This document shows positions 59,406-64,000 of a stretch of DNA of 64,000 nucleotides, one piece after another. Source of the DNA: JBPBQZ01 sp050955105 (GTDB lineage: Bacteria; Pseudomonadota; Gammaproteobacteria; Burkholderiales; Burkholderiaceae). Numbering within the stretch: position 1 is the first letter of the stretch; every line of letters starts with the position of its first letter. The notes beneath the pieces are model-generated. The model was not told where the DNA came from and made no database searches. It saw only the letters and a list, made by a program, of their open reading frames with translations. The DNA lies in NCBI GenBank assembly GCA_050955105.1, contig JBPBQZ010000056.1:1-64000 (forward strand). Direction: 5' to 3'. Made by a program: the position numbers and the translations under genes.

Positions 59406-60596
59406 ATGATCATCAAACCGCGTGTACGTGGCTTCATCTGCGTCAGCACCCATCCCACCGGCTGCGAAGCCAACGTCCGACAGCAGATCGACTATGTCGC
59501 CGCGCACGGCGCGATCGCGAATGGACCGAAGAAAGTGCTGGTGATAGGCGCGTCGACCGGATATGGCCTGGCCGCCCGCATTACCGCCGCGTTCGGCAGC
59601 GCCGCGGCCACCCTCGGCGTGTTCTTCGAGCGCCAGGGCGACGCCAACAAACCCGCCAGTCCCGGCTGGTACAACACCGCCGCATTCCACAAGTTCGCCG
59701 GCGCGCAAGGGCTGTACGCGAAGAGCATCAACGGTGACGCTTTCTCCGACGCGATCAAGCAAAAGACCATCGAAACCATCAAGGCCGATCTCGGCCAGGT
59801 CGACCTGGTGGTGTACAGCGTTGCCGCACCGCGCCGCACGCATCCCAAAACCGGCGAGGTGTTCAGCTCGGTGTTGAAGCCGATCGGCAAGACCATCAGC
59901 CAGCGCGGCCTCGACACCGACAAGGAAGAGATTAAAGAGACGGTGCTGGAACCGGCCACGCCAGCCGAAATCGACAATACCGTGGCGGTGATGGGCGGCG
60001 AAGATTGGCAGATGTGGATGGACGCCTTGCTCGCAGCGGATGTTCTGGCCGAGGGCGCCAAGACCACGGCATTCACCTATCTGGGTGAAAAGGTCACGCA
60101 CGACATTTATTGGAACGGCTCGATCGGCGCGGCCAAGAAAGACCTCGACCGCACCGTGCTGCGGATTCGCGACAGCCTGGCGCCCAGGCATGGCGATGCA
60201 CGCGTCTCGGTATTGAAAGCGGTGGTCACGCAAGCCAGTTCGGCAATCCCGATCATGCCGCTATACCTGTCGTTGCTGTTCAAGGTGATGAAGGAACAGG
60301 GTACGCACGAAGGCTGTATCGAGCAGGTGTACGCGCTTTATCGAGACAGCTTGTATGGCGCTACGCCGCACCTCGACGAAGCGGGCCGCCTGCGTGCGGA
60401 CTACAAGGAGCTGCGGCCGGAAGTGCAAGATCGGGTGCAACAGCTATGGAACCAGGTTACGCGCGAGAATCTTTATGAGATGACCGATTTCGCCGGCTAT
60501 AAGACTGAGTTCCTGCGGCTTTTCGGCTTCGCGGTGGAAGGAGTCGACTACGAAGCCGACGTCAACCCCGACGTGCGCATTCCCGATCTGATCTGA
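59406..60596 (+). CDS. fabV: enoyl-[acyl-carrier-protein] reductase FabV
   Basis: A 396-aa enzyme that reduces trans-2-enoyl-ACP in the last step of each fatty-acid elongation cycle. The N-terminus MIIKPRVRGFICVSTHPTGC is diagnostic, GASTGYGLAARI is the NADH-binding motif (about residues 48-59), VVYSVAAPRR follows, and the active-site Tyr-x8-Lys is visible around TAFTYLGEKVTHDIYWNGSIGAAKKDL. It belongs to the long SDR type that is naturally insensitive to triclosan. The ATG at 59406 was chosen over the in-frame ATG at 59328 because the family begins here. Flanked by an efflux pump and a convergent aromatic operon. Confidence 0.95.
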   Translation: MIIKPRVRGFICVSTHPTGCEANVRQQIDYVAAHGAIANGPKKVLVIGASTGYGLAARITAAFGSAAATLGVFFERQGDANKPASPGWYNTAAFHKFAGAQGLYAKSINGDAFSDAIKQKTIETIKADLGQVDLVVYSVAAPRRTHPKTGEVFSSVLKPIGKTISQRGLDTDKEEIKETVLEPATPAEIDNTVAVMGGEDWQMWMDALLAADVLAEGAKTTAFTYLGEKVTHDIYWNGSIGAAKKDLDRTVLRIRDSLAPRHGDARVSVLKAVVTQASSAIPIMPLYLSLLFKVMKEQGTHEGCIEQVYALYRDSLYGATPHLDEAGRLRADYKELRPEVQDRVQQLWNQVTRENLYEMTDFAGYKTEFLRLFGFAVEGVDYEADVNPDVRIPDLI

Positions 60597-60614
60597 CACC
60601 TGGCGCCGAGAAAA

Positions 60615-60645
60615 TGCCACGCGCGCGACGCTGATGCGCGTGGCA
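60615..60645. terminator. hairpin terminator between fabV and aromatic operon
   Basis: TGCCACGCGC (60615-60624) pairs with GCGCGTGGCA (60636-60645) around an 11-nt loop. Read leftward it is followed by TTTTCTCGG, giving an intrinsic terminator for the leftward operon; it may also stop fabV transcription. Confidence 0.65.
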
Positions 60646-60656
60646 CAGCGTCTCGA

Positions 60657-62003
60657 TTACTGCGCCAACGCGCTCCGCATTGCGCGCCGGCCATACCGCC
60701 GGCCCATGATCATGACGCCGATGCCCGCTATCAGCACGGGCAAGGCCGCTGCCTGGAAGATCTGCGCCGGCGTCCAGTGTGCCGAATACATGAAGCCCAC
60801 CACTAGCGGTCCGGCGATGCCGCCCAGACGGCCAATGCCGAGCGCCCAGCCCACCCCGGTCGAACGCAGATTCAACGGGTAATAGACCGCGGCCAGCGCG
60901 ATCACGCTCTTTTGGCCGCCGCTGATGCAGAAGCCGGCACAGAACACCGCGGCCATCAGCCAGCCAGTGCTGGTCGCGGCAAACGCACTGGCCACCAACA
61001 CCATGAACAGCGTGCCTGCCACGTACATCACGGCCAGCGTCACGTAGGGGCCGACGCGATCCATCGCAAGCCCGAGCGGCAGCGCCGACAGCACGCCCGC
61101 AACGGTGGGCATGGCGGTGATCCAGACGACCGTTGCCACGGGGTAATGCAGGCCGGTCAGCATGGTTGGCAGCCAACTCTGCATGAAATAGAACTCGGCC
61201 AGATTCAGAAAGAAGATGCCCCACAACAGGAAAGTGCCGATCGAGGTAGTGCCGTCGAATAGCGCTTTCACGCCGGCGCGTCGTTCGCCCTGATCCTCCA
61301 GGATGAAGCGACTGCCGGCGGGTATGTCCGTATGCGGAAACAAGCGTTGCAGCACGCCGCGGATGCGCACCTCGCCGTCGCTCTTCTGTCTCAGAAATGC
61401 CAGTGACTCGGGCAACATCAAGGCAAGCGGCAACGCCAACAGCAACGGCGCGATGGCGCCCACGGCCATCACCGATTGCCAGCCATGTGTGGGCAGCAAC
61501 ATACCCGATACCATCCCGGCCACCACGAAACCCAAAGAGAAACCGCAGTACACCAGCAGCACGAAGGTGGCGCGCAGGCGCTTCGGCGCGAATTCGCAAG
61601 TCAATGCCACGGCGCTGGGCGCGGCGGCGCCCAGGCCGATGCCGGTGAGGAAGCGCAGGCCGATCAACTCGGTAACGTTGCTCGCGAACACCGTGAACAA
61701 GGTGAAGATCGCGAACAGCACGGTGCTTGCGACCATCATGCGCTTATGCCCAAAGCGCGCCGACAACGGTGAAATAGCGAGATAGCCGACCATCAGGCCG
61801 ACCAGCGCCGCCGAGAAGATCGACCCCAAGATCTCGCGCGGCAGATGCCATTGCCGCGCCACCACCGGCACGATATAGCTGACCGCCTGGGTATCGAAAC
61901 CGTCCAGGAACATGAGTAAAGCGCACAGCAACACCAGCACCGCCAGGCGCAGGCTGACGCGTCGTGTTTCGATAATCTCGGAAACGTCTATTGGCGTTGC
62001 CAC
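60657..62003 (-). CDS. MFS transporter, aromatic acid:H+ symporter (AAHS) type
   Basis: A 448-aa protein with 12 helices. FLDGFDTQAVSYIVPVV in helix 1 carries the DGxD motif of the AAHS family (PcaK, BenK and similar), and ISPLSARFGHKRMMV and RFLTGIGLGAAAPSAVAL follow. The GTG at 62003 is chosen because GGAGACAAG lies 3-11 nt upstream; an ATG at 62045 in the same frame overlaps no site. It is the last gene of the leftward operon with the TphA1-like reductase and PdxA/TphB-like dehydrogenase, so it probably imports the aromatic acid those enzymes degrade. Confidence 0.8.
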   Translation of the reverse strand: MATPIDVSEIIETRRVSLRLAVLVLLCALLMFLDGFDTQAVSYIVPVVARQWHLPREILGSIFSAALVGLMVGYLAISPLSARFGHKRMMVASTVLFAIFTLFTVFASNVTELIGLRFLTGIGLGAAAPSAVALTCEFAPKRLRATFVLLVYCGFSLGFVVAGMVSGMLLPTHGWQSVMAVGAIAPLLLALPLALMLPESLAFLRQKSDGEVRIRGVLQRLFPHTDIPAGSRFILEDQGERRAGVKALFDGTTSIGTFLLWGIFFLNLAEFYFMQSWLPTMLTGLHYPVATVVWITAMPTVAGVLSALPLGLAMDRVGPYVTLAVMYVAGTLFMVLVASAFAATSTGWLMAAVFCAGFCISGGQKSVIALAAVYYPLNLRSTGVGWALGIGRLGGIAGPLVVGFMYSAHWTPAQIFQAAALPVLIAGIGVMIMGRRYGRRAMRSALAQ

Positions 62004-62048
62004 AATCTTGTCTCCAGCTCGGGGGTTAAGCGCAGCCAGGTGCATCGG

Positions 62049-63065
62049 CTAGGGCTGCAGATCCGTTGGCACGAATGCGTCGGAAAAGAACTCGTCTTCC
62101 GGCAGGCCTGCGGCGATGCAGCCGGCGCGCGCGGCTGCGGTCATCGACGGATTGCCGCACGCATAGACCTGGAAATCGGCCAGCGACGGATGATCTTCCA
62201 GCACTGCCTCGTGTACGAAGCCGCGGCGCCCGCTCCAGCCGTCGTCAGCTTCCGACAACACCGGCACATAGCGCAGCGCACCGGCTTCGGCCCACTTCGC
62301 CGGCAGTTCGTCGAGATAAAGGTCTTGCAGGCGCCGCGCGCCCCAGTACAGGTACAAGGGGCGCGGCAGCTTGCGCTTGATGGCGTCCTCGACAATCGAT
62401 TTCAGCGGTGCGAAGCCGGTGCCGGTCGCCAGCAGGAGCGCCGGCTTGTTCGAGTCGTCTCGAAAAAAGAATTCGCCGAAGGGCAACTCGAGGCGCAGCT
62501 TCTGGCCGGCCGCCAGCTCTTTCAGCCGCGCGTCGGAAAAACGACCGCCCGGCACGTGCCGCACATGCAACTGCACACCATCGTTCTGATGCGGCGGATT
62601 GGCCATCGAATAATTGCGGCGATTCTCCGCATCGAGATGTACTTGCAGATACTGTCCGGCGCGGAACTTCGCGCGCACCCCCGCAGCGAAGCGCAACTGC
62701 AGCACGCTGACGTCGTCGGCCGGCTGGGTGATGCGCAGCACCGTGGCGTCCAACGTCTTGCGCGGCATCGGCTCGCGTTTCTCGATTTTGCGCGGCGCAA
62801 TGGTCAGGTTCGACGCCGGTCGCATGCAGCACAGCAGCACACGCTCGGCCGGCGCCTCGATCAGGCCCTGCACGCTCGAAACCCCATGACCTGCGGCAAG
62901 GCCGCCCTCGCAGGTCGCGCACACGCCTTTGCGGCACGAATAAGGCAACGCATAACCAGCGCGTTCCGCCGCGTCGAGCACGGTTTCGTCGCCGCCGCAC
63001 TCGAACGCGATGTCACTCGCGGCAATCTGGATTTGATAGGACAAGCCAAGCCTCGCTTCGATCAT
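62049..63065 (-). CDS. ferredoxin-NAD(P) reductase, TphA1-like oxygenase reductase
   Basis: A 338-aa electron-transfer protein. The N-terminal plant-type [2Fe-2S] ferredoxin has cysteines in YSCRKGVCATC and CCMR; the FAD domain has RNYSMANPPHQNDG and the NAD domain LLATGTGFAPLKSIVED, then ACGNPSM. It feeds electrons to a ring-hydroxylating oxygenase. The arrangement (ferredoxin first) and the wording of HLDAENRRNYSMANPPHQ and LHVRHVPGGRFS closely resemble the terephthalate dioxygenase reductase TphA1. The oxygenase subunits are not in the window and may lie beyond the right edge. It overlaps the upstream gene's stop by 1 bp. Confidence 0.75.
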   Translation of the reverse strand: MIEARLGLSYQIQIAASDIAFECGGDETVLDAAERAGYALPYSCRKGVCATCEGGLAAGHGVSSVQGLIEAPAERVLLCCMRPASNLTIAPRKIEKREPMPRKTLDATVLRITQPADDVSVLQLRFAAGVRAKFRAGQYLQVHLDAENRRNYSMANPPHQNDGVQLHVRHVPGGRFSDARLKELAAGQKLRLELPFGEFFFRDDSNKPALLLATGTGFAPLKSIVEDAIKRKLPRPLYLYWGARRLQDLYLDELPAKWAEAGALRYVPVLSEADDGWSGRRGFVHEAVLEDHPSLADFQVYACGNPSMTAAARAGCIAAGLPEDEFFSDAFVPTDLQP

Positions 63066-64000
63066 TACGAGATACTGGAAGGTTCGACGGGCGCGGGCAG
63101 GCTGCCGCTCGCGAGCAAGCTGATGGCACCGAGCAATGGGCCGGCGTCGGCCTTGAGCGTGCCGGCGATGTCGAAACCGCTGCCGTGTCCGACGCTGGAA
63201 AACACCACGCCGGCACCGATCGACAAGGCCGCCGAGTGGCGGCCGGCGCGCAACTTCACGGGAATGTGGCCCTGGTCGTGATACATCGCCACGAACACAT
63301 CGACGTCGTCGCGCGTGAGCAGCAAGTCGGCGCCCTGCGGACCGATCACTTCGATACCTTCGGCACGCAATGCCAACGCCGCCGGCTCGGTTATCTCGAT
63401 ATCTTCGTGACCGAACAAACCACCCTCGCCGGCATGCGGATTGATGCCCATCAGTCCGACGCGTACATGCGCCACGCCCATCAGTTGCAGGGCGCTTACC
63501 GCCGCACGCGCCGCACCCTCCACGTGTTGCCGACTCAAGCGTGCGAGGGCGCCGGCAATGCCTTCGTGCAGCGTCGCATGCACGATTCGCAAGCCCCCGC
63601 CGACCAGCAATAGATAGACGTCATCAGCCGCCAGCCCCATCTGCTGGGCCACGAAACCAGGGTAGCCCGCGAAGCGTACGCCGGAGGCATTGATGGCAGT
63701 TTCCGAATGCGGACACGCCACCACTGCGTGCGCCCGACCGGCCTGCGCGAACGCCAGCGCGGCACTCACGTAGGCAAGCGTCGCAGTGCCCGCGGCCGCG
63801 CTGACCTCACCCGGCACGAAGGCCTGCGGCGCCAAGGCCGCGACGTCCAGCAAATCGATGAGCGCGGCGTCGCGCGCCGGCAAGGCCGTGGTGCTGTCCA
63901 CCTGCCGCACGCGCAGGTCCGCGGCACAACGCTCGGCGTACCAACGCACTACTGCGGCATCGCCCACCAGCACCACGCGCGGGCCGGCAGCGTCGGTCAG
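63065..64000 (-). CDS. PdxA/TphB-family dehydrogenase, 5' end beyond right edge
   Basis: The 311 visible codons are in frame through the edge of the window; about 20 N-terminal residues are missing. Motifs VVACPHSETAINASG, LMGINPHAGEGGLFGHED and VAMYHDQGHIPVKL carry the His and Asp metal ligands of the 4-hydroxythreonine-4-phosphate dehydrogenase fold. With a TphA1-like reductase and aromatic transporter next to it, the best fit is TphB-type: dehydrogenation and decarboxylation of the cis-dihydrodiol of terephthalate to protocatechuate. A vitamin B6 role (PdxA) is the alternative, less likely without pyridoxine genes. Confidence 0.7.
   Translation of the reverse strand: MTDAAGPRVVLVGDAAVVRWYAERCAADLRVRQVDSTTALPARDAALIDLLDVAALAPQAFVPGEVSAAAGTATLAYVSAALAFAQAGRAHAVVACPHSETAINASGVRFAGYPGFVAQQMGLAADDVYLLLVGGGLRIVHATLHEGIAGALARLSRQHVEGAARAAVSALQLMGVAHVRVGLMGINPHAGEGGLFGHEDIEITEPAALALRAEGIEVIGPQGADLLLTRDDVDVFVAMYHDQGHIPVKLRAGRHSAALSIGAGVVFSSVGHGSGFDIAGTLKADAGPLLGAISLLASGSLPAPVEPSSIS

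Noticed and set aside
1..64000. tRNA, rRNA, CRISPR array, replication origin
   Set aside because: I looked for tRNA-like cloverleaf ends, regularly spaced repeats and DnaA-box clusters and saw none that I could support; absence of small RNAs cannot be shown by eye.

Overview
The window looks like a 64 kb piece of a Burkholderiaceae genome (Paraburkholderia/Burkholderia-like). The reasons are the GC-rich coding bias on both strands, two 16-18-stranded Gram-negative porins of the Burkholderia type, the DUF2946 and VC0807-type membrane proteins, FabV, and dense accessory catabolic operons of the kind found on a second chromosome or megaplasmid. No rRNA, tRNA or CRISPR array was recognised. The placement is an inference from gene content.

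Region 1 (1-5.8 kb) is a graveyard of mobile and conflict genes. It holds an ISL3 transposase fragment, a twice-frameshifted cPPR gene, a lipoprotein, two small hypothetical proteins, an intact TIR/deoxyribosyltransferase-like protein with a winged helix, an IS256 remnant abutting an internally deleted IS3 element with recognisable inverted repeats, a HigA-type antitoxin whose toxin is reduced to a stub, and 3' pieces of an HNH endonuclease and a VapC toxin.

Region 2 (5.9-13.3 kb): a divergent IclR regulator sits beside an operon for a periplasmic binding protein, a CobW/COG0523 GTPase, a cyclic amidohydrolase, an ABC permease and an ABC ATPase, followed by a porin. A 22-bp palindrome lies in the shared promoter. 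The set reads as uptake and hydrolysis of a cyclic amide or ureide with its own metal chaperone.

Region 3 (13.3-30 kb): tannase/feruloyl esterase, zinc alcohol dehydrogenase and a VanA-like Rieske oxygenase (plant phenolic esters); a LuxR regulator; a divergent MFS/N-acyl-D-amino-acid deacylase pair with two copies of one operator-like sequence; TetR with a DHA2 efflux pump; DUF2946 with a TonB receptor; a glycosidase-like TIM-barrel protein; and a second porin.

Region 4 (30.3-52.8 kb) is the most distinctive part. A nine-gene leftward operon carries an FAH-family hydrolase, an SsuABC-like transporter, an LLM monooxygenase of the DszA/SnaA/NtaA type, an acyl-CoA-dehydrogenase-fold monooxygenase of the DszC/SfnC type, a GMC dehydrogenase with its gluconate-dehydrogenase-type small subunit, and a dimeric-barrel-like protein. 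Divergent to it are a LysR regulator, an FMN alpha-hydroxy-acid oxidase, a four-rhodanese-domain protein, a complete Dpp/Gsi-type ABC transporter, a flavin monooxygenase and a TauD-family dioxygenase. A decayed cysteine-dioxygenase-like cupin follows. Taken together this suggests an organosulfur scavenging supercluster; the substrate cannot be read from the sequence.

Region 5 (52.8-64 kb): a giant CheB-CheR-PAS-histidine kinase-receiver protein, ArsC-like and VC0807-like genes, a second DHA2 pump, FabV enoyl-ACP reductase, and a leftward operon running off the right edge (PdxA/TphB-like dehydrogenase, TphA1-like reductase, AAHS aromatic-acid transporter) that resembles the end of a terephthalate-type catabolic operon.
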